Source: Ricordea florida
Taxonomy: Eukaryota; Cnidaria; Anthozoa; Corallimorpharia; Ricordeidae
Assembly: GCA_949710005.1 (NCBI GenBank)
Contig: OX453275.1
Coordinates: 18,558,835-18,622,834 of the forward strand
Reading direction: 5' to 3'
Length of the DNA: 64,000 nucleotides
Positions 33,387 through 42,454 of the stretch are shown here, one piece after another. The stretch's first letter is position 1; the number at the start of each line of letters is the position of its first letter. The notes below the pieces were generated by a model. The model searched no databases, was not told where the DNA came from, and saw nothing but the letters and a program-made list of their open reading frames with translations. The position numbers were made by a program, and so were the translations under genes.

Positions 33387-36300
33387 ATGGAACAACTAAA
33401 CGATTTGATTTCAAAACAATTAGATAATTTGAATACAAAACAATTAAGTTCACTAATTTCATGGTATAAAATTCAAGGTAGATCTGATATGACTACTAAA
33501 GAAGCTAAAATTAATGCATTGAGAAATATACCTGAAATAATTAATAATGTACAACAAATCGTTGATAATAAACGAGAAATTTTTGCAGCGATAAATAATA
33601 CACCAAAAAGAAGAGCAAACCAATTACAACCACCTCTTCCAATTCCTCGTGTTACATCAACAACGAAAATTATGAGAGAAACCCAAAACCCACCACAAAG
33701 ATTTAACCCAGAAACACCTCCACCGGGTTCACCAAATCGATTTAGGCTAGGAACGACCCCAGGTTCTCCACCGCCAACACCAAAAATTAAACCTCCTCGA
33801 CCTCCACCGCCTAAACTTTACAAAAAACAAGCCCTCATACCCGCCCCAAGAAAAAATATTGTATCTAGTTTTATGAATGAAGCAAAGAGTTTAATGAAAA
33901 AAATTAAGGAAACAAAAACAAAAGACAAAACTTTTAATTGGATAAAAAAACAAATATCGAAAGTGGTTGATAAAGTTAAATCTACAGGAGACGGTCTTAA
34001 AAATCTTATAAATAATAACAAACAACCTGAAAGACCCATTCCACCGCCAAGAAAAAAGAAAAATAAAAAAAACTATCAACCACAATCTTTGGTGGCTACT
34101 ACAGAAAATGTTAGAGATTATGAGAAGGAGGGAGCTAGACCTAAAACAAAAAGAAATGTAAAAATATCTGAAGATGTTAAAAAAGATGAACAAGAAAATG
34201 AGGAAGAGTTCACATTTAATGAACAAAAAAAAGCATTAAAAGGATATTTGAAAACTTGCAGGATAGATGGAAAGAAAGGATATGAACCTGAAGAATTCAT
34301 GAAAAAAATAAAACAAAAAGTTATAGATCGAATTAATCAGGAAAAGAAACCAATAAAAGGTAAATTTATATTAACATGTAAGTTTTTAAAAAAGTCTCTA
34401 CTTAGGGAAAAAAAAATTAAAGACGAAACTGAAAGATTCTTTCATTCTTCACCAAAAATAATTACTGAAGCAACTAATTTATCAGAATTATTTGATGCAA
34501 TGATTAAACATATACTTAATGAGATTGAAAAATTTCTAATTAATAACCCTTCAGGTGTTTTTGAATTTGATTCTGTAGTACGTTTTGATATTGGTTTAGT
34601 TCCCTACGAAACTATTTCTGGAAGTTCATATTTTCCATTACCCGCAAGATTAGCATCAAAAAAAGCTATTATTAACCCCCAGAATTTTAAAGATAAGGAA
34701 TGTTTTAAGTACGCAACAACAGAAGCAGTGTTTCCAAGAAAAAATCATCGAGAGAGAGTAAATGATGAATTGAGGGAAAATTCTAAAAAGTTAAATTGGA
34801 AAGGAATAGAATTCCCTACTCCATTAAATCATATTGATAAGTTTGAAAAACAAAATCCAAATATTGTTATTAATGTATTGGGATATGAAGATGATATAAT
34901 ATATCCTCTAAGAATAAGTGATAAATGTGATTGTAAGAAAAAACAAGAATGTAATAATTGTGGATGTAGGAAAAAAGAATGTATAAAACTAGAATGTAAG
35001 AAAGAAGAATGTATAAAACAAGAATGTGAGAAATGTGGTTGTAAAAAATGTGATTGTAACAAAGAAGAATGTAATATATGCGACTGTAAAATTATAACAT
35101 TAATTTTAATATCTAATGGTGAAGAAAGCCATTACTGTTTGGTAACTGATATTAGTAGGCTTTTATCCTCTGAAATTGATAAAAATAAAAACAAAAAATA
35201 TTTTTGCCTTAGATGTTTCAACTCATTCTATAAACAAAAATATTTAGATGAACATAAAATATACTGCGATTCAAATGGAGAAGTTATAATCAATATGGTA
35301 AAGAATAAAGATGGAAGCCCAAAATTTATTAAATTCAAAAATTATAAAAATAAAATGAGGGCAGCATTTGTTATTTATGTAGACTTTGAGAGCCATTTAA
35401 TACCGATATATACATGTTCTCCAAATGAAATTAAAAGTTTTACTAAAAAATATCAAATGCATAAAGCATCCGGATTCTGTTATTATATAAAGTGTTTTGA
35501 TGATAGTATATTACCTGTCGATTTTAATCAAATTGTGCAATATACCGCAAAATCAGATGATGAAGATGTTGCACAGATATTTGTAGAATATTTAGAAAGA
35601 GATATTAGAAAAGTTTATAAAATAATAGAAGAAAGAAAAGAAAAGTTTAGATTCTATGATATGAATAAAGCGTCAGAAACAATTAAAAAAGAACATGAAA
35701 ATACAACTCATTGCCATATATGTGAAGGAAAATTTACAGAAACTAAAAATAGAGATTATAAAAAAGTAATAGATCATTGCCATCTTACAGGAAAATATAG
35801 AGGAGCTGCTCATAATAAGTGTAATATAAAATATGTTATTCCTAACTTCATCCCAGTAATAGCACATAATATGTCAGGATATGATTCTCATTTATTTATT
35901 AAGAATCTTGCTAAAACAAAAGGTGAAATAAGTTGTTTAGCTAATACTGCTGAAAAGTATATTAGTTTCTCAAAGAAAATTTTAATTGGACATGATGATG
36001 AAGGTAAACCTATTAATAGAATGATAAGATTCATTGATTCTTACAAATTTATGCAAAGCAGTCTTAGCAGTTTAGTTGATAATATTACAAAATGTGGAAA
36101 GTGTAAGACATGCAAACCACCGGATTGTATGAAAAGATACATTGAAGATGGAAAAGATATTGTGCATAAAAGTATTGGTAGATGTGGAAAATGTGAGAAT
36201 TGCATGTTAGCTGAAAAAAGGTGTCTTTCTCCAAAAGATGATAAACTAACCGAAACAAAAAAGGAATTTGGTGATAAAACATATTTAGTGATGAGAAAAG

Positions 36301-38009
36301 GAGTGTTTAATTATGATGATTTTACTGACATTAATAAACTAAATGAAACAAAACTACCGCCAAAGAAGGCATTTCATTCAAAATTAAATGATGAAGATAT
36401 AAGTGATGATGATTACCAACACGCTGAAAAAATATTTGAGGCTTTTGATATGAAATCAATGCGAGAATATCATGATTTATATCTCAAGACAGATGTTTTA
36501 CTTTTAGCAGATGTATTTGAGAACTTTAGATATGTTTGTCAAAATAATTATGGTTTAGATCCGGCTCACTATTTTACATCGCCAGGGTTATCTTGGGATG
36601 CAATGTTAAAATTAACTAAAGTTAAATTGGAGCTGTTTACTGATGTCAATATGTTACTTATGATTGAAAGAGGTATTAGAGGTGGTGTAGCTCAAATATC
36701 AAAAAGATATGCTAAAGCTAACAATCCATATATGGGAGAATTTGTAGAAAATCTAGTTAAAAGTTATATTGTATATCTTGATGCAAATAACTTATATGGT
36801 GCAGGAATGAGTGGAAATTTACCTACTCATGGATTTAAATGGATGAGTGAGGAGGAGCTTAAAAATTGGAGAGATATGTCTTGTATAGTTATGGTTGATT
36901 TGAAATACCCAAAACATCTTCATAATAAAGATAAAGATCTTCCTTTAGCCCCAGACAAACTTACTGTTAATAAAGTTAAGAAATTAATACCAAACCTATT
37001 TGATAAGAAAAGGTACGTTGTTTATCATGAGACTTTAAAATTTTATGAAAGTATGGGATTAGAAATAACAAAAATTCATAAAGGCATTAAATTCAATGAG
37101 TCTGAATGGTTAAAACCATGCATTGATTTGAATACAAAATTCAGAGCTCAAGCAAAGAATGATTTTGAAAAAGATTTCTTCAAGTTAATGAATAATTCTG
37201 TATTTGGTAAAACAATGGAAAATATTAGAAAAAGGATAGATGTTAGATTAGTTAATAATAAAAAAGCAGCTGAAAAATTAATAAAAAAACCAAACTTTGA
37301 TTATTTTACTATCTTTTCTGAAGATCTAGTTGCTGTAAATATGAAGAAAATAAAAATAAATTTTAATAAACCAATTTATGTAGGGTTTTGCATTCTAGAT
37401 CGAAGTAAACAAATAATGTATTATTTTCATTATAATTATATTAAAAAGAAATATGGGGATAAGGCCGAATTACTTATGACTGATACTGATAGTCTTGTAT
37501 ATCATATAGAAACTCCAGATTTCTACAAAGATATAAGTTCAGATGTTAGAGAAAAGTTTGACACCAGTAATTACCCTAAAGACCACCCATCTGGAATCGA
37601 GACAGGCGTAAACAAAAAAGTAATTGGAATGTTCAAAGATGAGTTTGGCGGAATGATACCTACAGAGTTTGTAGGTCTAGGAGCTAAACAATATAGTTTA
37701 AAAATGGATAATGGTAAGGAGATAAAAAAGAATAAAGGAACAAAGAAATCAGTTGTTAAGAATAACATAAAACATAATGACTTTAAAGATTGTTTAGACA
37801 CTGGAAAACCTCAAATGAGATTACAAAATTTAATTGGATCAGATCTACATAATCTTTACACAAAAACTGTTAATAAAAAAGCATTATCTGCAGATGATGA
37901 TAAAAGGGATATTTTAGAAGATGGGATAAATACTCTTCCATATGGACATTATCTTTCCAAAACAGAATTAGATGATAATATGAATATCATCTTTCTAAAA
38001 CAGAATTAG
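33387..38009 (+). CDS. polB: Protein-primed family B DNA polymerase of Polinton A
   Basis: Replicates the element. 1540 residues. The N-terminus (1-55) is helical and SAP/HeH-like. A Pro-rich disordered stretch (90-150) and a basic linker follow, then a conserved Polinton N-terminal region (SSYFPLPARL, FKYATTEAV near 420-450). Exonuclease motifs: VDFES (~666), HNMSGYDSH (~830), YHDLYLKTD (~1030). Polymerase motifs: LDANNLYG (~1132), KLMNNSVFGKT (~1270), DTDS (1366). Inserted in the exonuclease half is an endonuclease VII-like CHIC...DHCH...GAAHNKCN finger (~776-812), and a Cys cluster lies at ~902-945. Residues ~512-568 form a Cys-rich run absent from the copy in Polinton B. The 3' end overlaps the convergent integrase by 23 bp. 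No stop or frameshift is seen. Confidence 0.95.
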   Translation: MEQLNDLISKQLDNLNTKQLSSLISWYKIQGRSDMTTKEAKINALRNIPEIINNVQQIVDNKREIFAAINNTPKRRANQLQPPLPIPRVTSTTKIMRETQNPPQRFNPETPPPGSPNRFRLGTTPGSPPPTPKIKPPRPPPPKLYKKQALIPAPRKNIVSSFMNEAKSLMKKIKETKTKDKTFNWIKKQISKVVDKVKSTGDGLKNLINNNKQPERPIPPPRKKKNKKNYQPQSLVATTENVRDYEKEGARPKTKRNVKISEDVKKDEQENEEEFTFNEQKKALKGYLKTCRIDGKKGYEPEEFMKKIKQKVIDRINQEKKPIKGKFILTCKFLKKSLLREKKIKDETERFFHSSPKIITEATNLSELFDAMIKHILNEIEKFLINNPSGVFEFDSVVRFDIGLVPYETISGSSYFPLPARLASKKAIINPQNFKDKECFKYATTEAVFPRKNHRERVNDELRENSKKLNWKGIEFPTPLNHIDKFEKQNPNIVINVLGYEDDIIYPLRISDKCDCKKKQECNNCGCRKKECIKLECKKEECIKQECEKCGCKKCDCNKEECNICDCKIITLILISNGEESHYCLVTDISRLLSSEIDKNKNKKYFCLRCFNSFYKQKYLDEHKIYCDSNGEVIINMVKNKDGSPKFIKFKNYKNKMRAAFVIYVDFESHLIPIYTCSPNEIKSFTKKYQMHKASGFCYYIKCFDDSILPVDFNQIVQYTAKSDDEDVAQIFVEYLERDIRKVYKIIEERKEKFRFYDMNKASETIKKEHENTTHCHICEGKFTETKNRDYKKVIDHCHLTGKYRGAAHNKCNIKYVIPNFIPVIAHNMSGYDSHLFIKNLAKTKGEISCLANTAEKYISFSKKILIGHDDEGKPINRMIRFIDSYKFMQSSLSSLVDNITKCGKCKTCKPPDCMKRYIEDGKDIVHKSIGRCGKCENCMLAEKRCLSPKDDKLTETKKEFGDKTYLVMRKGVFNYDDFTDINKLNETKLPPKKAFHSKLNDEDISDDDYQHAEKIFEAFDMKSMREYHDLYLKTDVLLLADVFENFRYVCQNNYGLDPAHYFTSPGLSWDAMLKLTKVKLELFTDVNMLLMIERGIRGGVAQISKRYAKANNPYMGEFVENLVKSYIVYLDANNLYGAGMSGNLPTHGFKWMSEEELKNWRDMSCIVMVDLKYPKHLHNKDKDLPLAPDKLTVNKVKKLIPNLFDKKRYVVYHETLKFYESMGLEITKIHKGIKFNESEWLKPCIDLNTKFRAQAKNDFEKDFFKLMNNSVFGKTMENIRKRIDVRLVNNKKAAEKLIKKPNFDYFTIFSEDLVAVNMKKIKINFNKPIYVGFCILDRSKQIMYYFHYNYIKKKYGDKAELLMTDTDSLVYHIETPDFYKDISSDVREKFDTSNYPKDHPSGIETGVNKKVIGMFKDEFGGMIPTEFVGLGAKQYSLKMDNGKEIKKNKGTKKSVVKNNIKHNDFKDCLDTGKPQMRLQNLIGSDLHNLYTKTVNKKALSADDDKRDILEDGINTLPYGHYLSKTELDDNMNIIFLKQN
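34922..35092 (+). repeat. Cys-rich coding repeat inside PolB of Polinton A
   Basis: Short units of the type GAATGTATAAAACAAGAATGT encode alternating KKEC, CGC and CDC patterns, with 16 Cys in about 57 residues. The B polymerase passes directly from ISDKEIGLL to LLISNDE at this place. Confidence 0.8.
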
Positions 38010-38985
38010 GGGGTAACTCAGTATTATAAGGAATAACCTGTAATTCTTCTCTTACAAAACCTCGTCTTGGACCATCTAGCAAATAATATAAAACCGGTTG
38101 ATTAGGCGAAACTGTACTTCTAGAAATATAATAGACTTTGATACTCCAAATAGGATCAGTAGCCCGCCTTTTTTCGCCACCTTCAAGTTCGCCGGGAGAT
38201 AATAGATATCTAACTTTAACAACAGGAGGTAATCTAACCTCATCAAGGCCCACAACTCGTTGATAATTTTTATGATTAATATCTACCTCTTTCATTTTTA
38301 TAGCTTTATCAGGCTCTTTACCAGTTATTCTTGTTGGCGTATTATTCAAAGTTTTCAAAATATCTGGTAATCGTTTCACCCATACTCTGGACCTTTCATC
38401 ACTAACCATTTCTTGTGCATATTGATGACTAAATAATCTTTCACCTAATATTCTGTTTGCGTTTTCTACAAATGATTGAGCTCTATGATTTCCAGCTTCA
38501 CTTCTTTGAATGTTTACATTATGATAATTCATAAGTTTTGTAACCTCACCCATAAATTCTCTTCCGGGATCAACCATTAATGTTTTAGGATATTTTAACT
38601 TCCTGGAATATATTTTTTCAAAAGCATTTGAAATTTCTCGACTTTCTTTTGAGGTTAATGGTTCAGCATCTTTATATCTAGAGGCAACATCAACTACAAC
38701 TAATACATAACGATAATTCTTTCTTCCTACTCTATCATGTGGTAAAAATAATAAATCTGCTTGGTGAATCTGATTTGGTTTATCTATAGTCCAATGTGGT
38801 CTTGGAATATATTTTGGAGCTGGAAGATATATTTGCCATATTGCCTGTTTCTCTAACCATTGTTTTGCTACATCTTCACTTACTTTTGCTTTTTTAGCTA
38901 ATTTGGAGATTGCGGAATATTCTTTCCAATACCCTTCAGTTGAATAATATATCCTACTAAATTTTTTTGGCAAGGTAGAACTCAT
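37987..38985 (-). CDS. int: Retroviral-type (rve) integrase of Polinton A
   Basis: Inserts the element DNA and makes the target duplication. 332 residues. An N-terminal helical region (KVSEDVAKQWLEKQAIWQIY) is followed by the RNase H-fold core with D77 (QADLLFL), D139 (MVDPGREF) and E174 (SFVENANR), exactly the D,D35E spacing. The C-terminal SH3/chromo-like part has RRATDPIWS, QPVLYYLLDGP and FVREELQVIP, typical of Polinton integrases. It is convergent with the polymerase. Its ATG touches the TTTAAAGAT motif of the divergent capsid gene, so the two share a 34-bp intergenic stretch. Confidence 0.93.
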   Translation of the reverse strand: MSSTLPKKFSRIYYSTEGYWKEYSAISKLAKKAKVSEDVAKQWLEKQAIWQIYLPAPKYIPRPHWTIDKPNQIHQADLLFLPHDRVGRKNYRYVLVVVDVASRYKDAEPLTSKESREISNAFEKIYSRKLKYPKTLMVDPGREFMGEVTKLMNYHNVNIQRSEAGNHRAQSFVENANRILGERLFSHQYAQEMVSDERSRVWVKRLPDILKTLNNTPTRITGKEPDKAIKMKEVDINHKNYQRVVGLDEVRLPPVVKVRYLLSPGELEGGEKRRATDPIWSIKVYYISRSTVSPNQPVLYYLLDGPRRGFVREELQVIPYNTELPPNSVLER

Positions 38986-38993
38986 TTAAAGAT
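38985..38993 (+). promoter_or_regulatory. TTTAAAGAT motif between integrase and capsid genes (A)
   Basis: It lies 26 bp before the capsid ATG. Its first base is also the last base of the integrase start codon on the other strand. Confidence 0.5.
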
Positions 38994-39019
38994 TAACCAA
39001 AGTATCTTATAAATCAAAT

Positions 39020-40282
39020 ATGACGTCTGAAAAAATTAATCCAAACAGAATTCCACGAGAACCATTTGGTTTGAAAGCAGAATCAACACTGAATCGAATT
39101 ACTCTAAACCCATCCTCAGCCAGTCCTGGAGAAACATTATATATAAATATTCCAAAACTTTCTGAGAATTTAGTACTTGTACCTGGAAGTGTATCTCTAC
39201 TATTTAACTTGGATGTTGGCGGTCATGCTAATAACACACTTGTGAATAATGTAGGTAGTAATCTTGTATCTAGACTTAGGGTTCTTTTTGGTGGTGAAAC
39301 ATTACAAGATACTCAAAGATATGATCTATTTCAAACCTATCATGACTTATTCTTAACAGATGAAGAACGTGAAGATAGATTAAGACAAGGTATTTCTTCT
39401 GAAAATATGAGGAAGCTCAGGACAAATGCGGGTGATAAGAAAACACAAGATGTTAAGGAAGAGGCTCTTTCAAAAGTGCACAACACCAAATATCGTATAC
39501 CACTAAACCACCCTATTCTAAACGATCATGGAGTTTTCTATCCAAAGACACTAGACAATCATCTAATCTTTGAGATTACACTTGCTCCAGTTAATGATAT
39601 TGTTGTTTATTCTGACACTACTAAGACTCCATCTTATTCAATCAAAAACCTTGAGTTAGAATATTCTTCCATTTCAAGTGAATACTTGGCTCGTGAGGCA
39701 CAAGCAGCTTATCAAGTTGGTAAAGGATTCTTTTATGAAAATGTCACTCTACACAAAACTTTTACCTTTTCCATAGGCGGTGATGGTGTTATAAATCAGC
39801 ATATTAATCTACCTAGAAGATCAATGACAGGGATATTATGTTTGTTTACATTACCAACCGCAGCAGGAGCACGTAACTCTGAATTTTTTTACAATCCAGG
39901 TATAACCTCAATTAATATAGATGTTGATGGTGTACCAAATCGATTATACTCTAAGGGAATGATACCATCAGATCTGTGGGAGTCGGTAAAGAAACGTTTT
40001 GGTTCCACCCGTTCCGGCTTCATCGGGGAGAGCTTTGCTCGATGGTCGGTAAAGGAAAAGGATTTTTATGCTGATAAGTTTGCTCTTTGGGTTGATATGA
40101 GAACTCACCCTGATAATGGTATTCATGGAGGAGGCCTAGCATTAAACAATACACAAGATGGTGTAAAACTAGAAATTAAAAGAAAACAAAGTGGATCTGG
40201 CACTATAACCTGTCATATGTTTGTTGTGGCTGACGCAATGATGGAGATTATGAATTCAGGTTTGCGATCCATTAAGTACTGA
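39020..40282 (+). CDS. mcp: Major capsid protein (double jelly-roll) of Polinton A
   Basis: Builds the icosahedral shell. 420 residues. The family features are an N-terminal NRITLNPSS, ETLYINIPKLSENLVLVPGS, a strongly conserved RLRVLFGGETLQDTQRYDLFQTY, and later YLAREAQAAYQVGKGFFYENVTLHKTF and LPRRSMTGILCLFTL. It closely matches the 414-residue copy in Polinton B. At residues ~329-342 a GC-rich module adds STRSGFIGESFARW, where the B copy carries a different short insert (LPEGRQ). Intact. The ATPase follows 115 bp downstream, with another GC-rich module in the gap. Confidence 0.9.
   Translation: MTSEKINPNRIPREPFGLKAESTLNRITLNPSSASPGETLYINIPKLSENLVLVPGSVSLLFNLDVGGHANNTLVNNVGSNLVSRLRVLFGGETLQDTQRYDLFQTYHDLFLTDEEREDRLRQGISSENMRKLRTNAGDKKTQDVKEEALSKVHNTKYRIPLNHPILNDHGVFYPKTLDNHLIFEITLAPVNDIVVYSDTTKTPSYSIKNLELEYSSISSEYLAREAQAAYQVGKGFFYENVTLHKTFTFSIGGDGVINQHINLPRRSMTGILCLFTLPTAAGARNSEFFYNPGITSINIDVDGVPNRLYSKGMIPSDLWESVKKRFGSTRSGFIGESFARWSVKEKDFYADKFALWVDMRTHPDNGIHGGGLALNNTQDGVKLEIKRKQSGSGTITCHMFVVADAMMEIMNSGLRSIKY
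40001..40046 (+). repeat. GC-rich palindromic module in the A capsid gene
   Basis: The text CCGTTCCGGCTTCATCGGGG breaks the AT-rich gene. It is translated in frame as RSGFIGES. Confidence 0.6.
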
Positions 40283-40284
40283 AA

Positions 40285-40367
40285 CCCTCTGGGCCCGCGA
40301 TCGGGCGGAACCCTCCCCATCGGCCCTTCGGGCCTCCCCGCGTAGCGGAGCGAAGCTGGAAGCGACT
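40285..40367. repeat. GC-rich palindromic module, capsid-ATPase gap (A)
   Basis: Contains the stem-loops GGCCCTTCGGGCC and CCGCGTAGCGG, as well as GGAGCGAAGCT. It occupies most of the intergenic space, leaving AT-rich sequence only next to the ATPase start. Confidence 0.7.
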
Positions 40368-40396
40368 TAAAAACCTTTAGTTATGATACAAAAATC

Positions 40397-41023
40397 ATGG
40401 AAGAATTACGAGAAAAAATACCATTCCATTATATCATAACCGGACCAACAAATTGTGGAAAGACAAAGTACCTCATTAATCAGCTAAGAGGACCATTCCG
40501 AAAAATTTTTGATTATATTATCTTAATATGTCCAACCTATGCTAAAAATAAAACATATCATAATTTTGCACGAGGAGATAAACGTTTCTTTGTATTATCA
40601 CCAGATGCTAGTAACATTGATGAGATTAATGAGTTATTAACTGATTGTCAAACTTTATTCTCTGGAACAAATACATTAATAATTTTAGATGATTGTGCTG
40701 TTTCGGGTGATCTGAAGAAGCGATCAAACAAGTTTATAGATTTGGCATTCTCCGGAAGACATCATGGATTATCAGTTTGGGTTCTCACTCAGCAATTAAC
40801 ATCAATAGCAAAACCATTCCGTGAAAATGTAGCTTGTGTTGTTACTTTTCATAACCCATCACAAAAAGGTATGAAGATGTTTTTTGAAGATTATGGGGGT
40901 GATTTGGATTATGAATCATGTAAAAAATTTATGCAATTATTAAAAACTGAAAAATATTCTAGATTATGTTTATCTTTACGACATCCATTTAACCGCTATT
41001 TGGAGATTCCGAACGGGGAATAG
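40397..41023 (+). CDS. FtsK/HerA-type genome-packaging ATPase of Polinton A
   Basis: Pumps DNA into the capsid. 208 residues, the usual length for virus packaging ATPases of this lineage. Walker A is GPTNCGKT (residues 16-23) and Walker B is LIILDDC (94-100). The conserved FSGRHHGLSVWVLTQQ follows, with the Gln pair. Very close to the Polinton B copy except at the last four residues (NGE against EVI), where a GC-rich module runs across the stop codon and has replaced the native C-terminus. Confidence 0.93.
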   Translation: MEELREKIPFHYIITGPTNCGKTKYLINQLRGPFRKIFDYIILICPTYAKNKTYHNFARGDKRFFVLSPDASNIDEINELLTDCQTLFSGTNTLIILDDCAVSGDLKKRSNKFIDLAFSGRHHGLSVWVLTQQLTSIAKPFRENVACVVTFHNPSQKGMKMFFEDYGGDLDYESCKKFMQLLKTEKYSRLCLSLRHPFNRYLEIPNGE

Positions 41024-41079
41024 CGATTTCAGCGTAGCTGGCCGGCAAAGTCGATTTCCTTCGGACCTGCAAAGCCGAT
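41010..41079. repeat. GC-rich module across the ATPase stop codon (A)
   Basis: It includes GAACGGGGAATAGCGATTTC and TTTCCTTCGGACCTGC. The stop codon TAG at 41021-41023 lies inside it. Confidence 0.55.
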
Positions 41080-41087
41080 TTAAAAAT
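41079..41087 (+). promoter_or_regulatory. Degenerate TTTAAAAAT motif before the 41110 gene
   Basis: Same place relative to the start codon (22 bp) as in other genes. In Polinton B the matching site is ATTTTTAAA at 50822-50830 read on the minus strand. Confidence 0.35.
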
Positions 41088-41109
41088 AGTAAATGTATCA
41101 CCATAAAAG

Positions 41110-41673
41110 ATGACAGATCGGACGAAGTCCTCCCCGCCTTTGGCGGAAGTTGAAGATTATATTAGTGATGTAAAAGATGAGGTAAAAGATGATAATGAAC
41201 TTGAAATAAAACAAGAATCACTAGCTATTCTCGCAGCTCTTGGAACCACAAAAGAGTATTTAGGTATTGATATGAGTCTAGGTGATATAAAAAAATTATC
41301 AGTGAAAGATGTTGATAAATATTATAATCGATACCAGGCAGTATTGGGTAAGAAAATTAACGGTGGGTTAGTAGATTCATCTCTTCAATTAATTTCTAAA
41401 GTTATTTCTTACATGGTTCCTGTAGATGATATAGAATCTCTTTGTGATGATTTGAAGAATGATGATTTGGTTAATCGTGAACTAACAAACATTGTAGGGC
41501 TCTTAGCATTGAAAGCAGGAAGATTGGCAGCACTTGCTAGCGGGCTATTCCAGGTTGCTAAACATGTTAAAATAGGTAAAATACAACAAGTTACAAGTAA
41601 AAATATAGATGCTTCCAACAAAACTGAGCAGGATACTAAGCAAGCTGCTGATGGGTATGATACTGTTTACTGA
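41110..41673 (+). CDS. Conserved Polinton structural protein, 187 residues (A)
   Basis: Function unknown to me. It recurs in Polintons of animals, as far as I recall. It has ESLAILAALGTTKEYLG, then KYYNRYQAVLGKKINGGLVD and LQLISKVISYMVPVDD, and ends with a weakly hydrophobic GRLAALASGLFQVAKHVKIGK. It is mostly helical with at most one membrane-associated stretch. Its place between the packaging ATPase and the small membrane proteins suggests a virion component. Relative to the B copy, a GC-rich module adds about ten residues (DRTKSSPPLAE) after the first codons. Confidence 0.8.
   Translation: MTDRTKSSPPLAEVEDYISDVKDEVKDDNELEIKQESLAILAALGTTKEYLGIDMSLGDIKKLSVKDVDKYYNRYQAVLGKKINGGLVDSSLQLISKVISYMVPVDDIESLCDDLKNDDLVNRELTNIVGLLALKAGRLAALASGLFQVAKHVKIGKIQQVTSKNIDASNKTEQDTKQAADGYDTVY
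41116..41150 (+). repeat. GC-rich module at the N-terminus of the 41110 gene (A)
   Basis: GATCGGACGAAGTCCTCCCC followed by CGCCTTTGGCGG is translated in frame directly after the start. The B copy lacks it (it starts MTGVEDYI). Confidence 0.7.
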
Positions 41674-41689
41674 GCATGATATGATGTTA

Positions 41690-41698
41690 TTTAAAGAT
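41690..41698 (+). promoter_or_regulatory. TTTAAAGAT motif before the 41722 gene (A)
   Basis: 23 bp ahead of the ATG, with TTCTTAATGTTATGTAAAAA between them. Confidence 0.5.
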
Positions 41699-41721
41699 TT
41701 CTTAATGTTATGTAAAAAATC

Positions 41722-41910
41722 ATGTATGAAGAAGTTGTTAAAAGAAATATAGAAATTATAAAGAAATCTATTAAACTGATTGAAGATACTGTAAGGATAA
41801 TAGATCATAAAAACCAAAAAATTAAAGAAATTGAAAAAGAAGTTTATATGCTAAAAGAAAAAATACGGAATAATTATAACACAGTTGAGCAGGTCACTGA
41901 GCACAACTGA
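41722..41910 (+). CDS. Small coiled-coil protein, 62 residues, found only in Polinton A
   Basis: The whole protein is a charged heptad-like helix (IEIIKKSIKLIEDTVRIIDH, then KEIEKEVYMLKEKIRNN). It has its own upstream TTTAAAGAT motif and good spacing, so I take it as real. Polinton B has only about 36 bp between the neighbouring genes at this place and no counterpart. Function unknown. Confidence 0.55.
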   Translation: MYEEVVKRNIEIIKKSIKLIEDTVRIIDHKNQKIKEIEKEVYMLKEKIRNNYNTVEQVTEHN

Positions 41911-41919
41911 TTTAAAGAT
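41911..41919 (+). promoter_or_regulatory. TTTAAAGAT motif before the 41945 gene (A)
   Basis: 25 bp ahead of the ATG, directly after the stop codon of the preceding gene. Confidence 0.5.
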
Positions 41920-41944
41920 TCTTTACTTTTGGAAATAAATAATT

Positions 41945-42421
41945 ATGTCTGAAGAAGTTGTTGAGCAAATTACAGCGGATCCGGTTGTTAAAGATAAAGA
42001 ACCTAAAAAGAGAGAGACCGGCGGAGCCGGAGCCGCCCTACGGGCGAAAGATCCTAAAAAGGTTGCTGCCGGTAAGAAATTAGCTGAATATAATAAAAAA
42101 GCAAAAGAAGCATTAGCCAGAGAAACCCTACGAGCTGCGGAGCAAATGAAACGTGAAAAGGAACAGGTGAATATTAAACATGAAGAAAATTCTAATGAAG
42201 AAGAAACCACAAAAGCATGGCTTCCAGAGCTATCTTTTACTACTGTATTATCTGTTATAGGAATTAGTTTTACAGCAATTGACCTGTATATGAGATACAG
42301 TTCACAGAGAGGAACACAACAGATTGAAGTGAGGAGACAAACTGAAGAAACTCGAATACCTGATTTACAATCACAACCTAAATCCGTGGGACCTGCCCCG
42401 CCGAAAATAGGAATGTTATAA
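41945..42421 (+). CDS. Basic single-pass membrane protein, 158 residues (A)
   Basis: The first half is Lys/Glu/Ala-rich and helical (KVAAGKKLAEYNKKAKEALA). One hydrophobic segment follows (FTTVLSVIGISFTAIDLYM, about residues 97-116), then a short polar tail. Counterpart of 49689-50219 in Polinton B. A GC-rich module inserts ETGGAGAALRA in front of KDPKKVAAG. Probably a minor virion or inner-membrane protein, inferred from position only. Confidence 0.75.
   Translation: MSEEVVEQITADPVVKDKEPKKRETGGAGAALRAKDPKKVAAGKKLAEYNKKAKEALARETLRAAEQMKREKEQVNIKHEENSNEEETTKAWLPELSFTTVLSVIGISFTAIDLYMRYSSQRGTQQIEVRRQTEETRIPDLQSQPKSVGPAPPKIGML
42016..42050 (+). repeat. GC-rich module in the 41945 gene (A)
   Basis: GACCGGCGGAGCCGGAGCCG followed by CCCTACGGGCG. 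The B copy reads KKRVKDPKK without it. Confidence 0.7.
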
Positions 42422-42423
42422 GA

Positions 42424-42432
42424 TTTAAAGGG
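42424..42432 (+). promoter_or_regulatory. TTTAAAGGG variant motif before the 42455 gene (A)
   Basis: 22 bp ahead of the ATG. Confidence 0.35.
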
Positions 42433-42454
42433 TAGGCAAAGTATCTTATAAATC

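Noticed and set aside
33818-34300. Minus-strand Phe-rich ORFs under the polymerase, and similar shadows elsewhere in the Polintons
   Set aside because: Antisense frames of A-rich coding sequence with no motif, promoter or conservation between the two copies.
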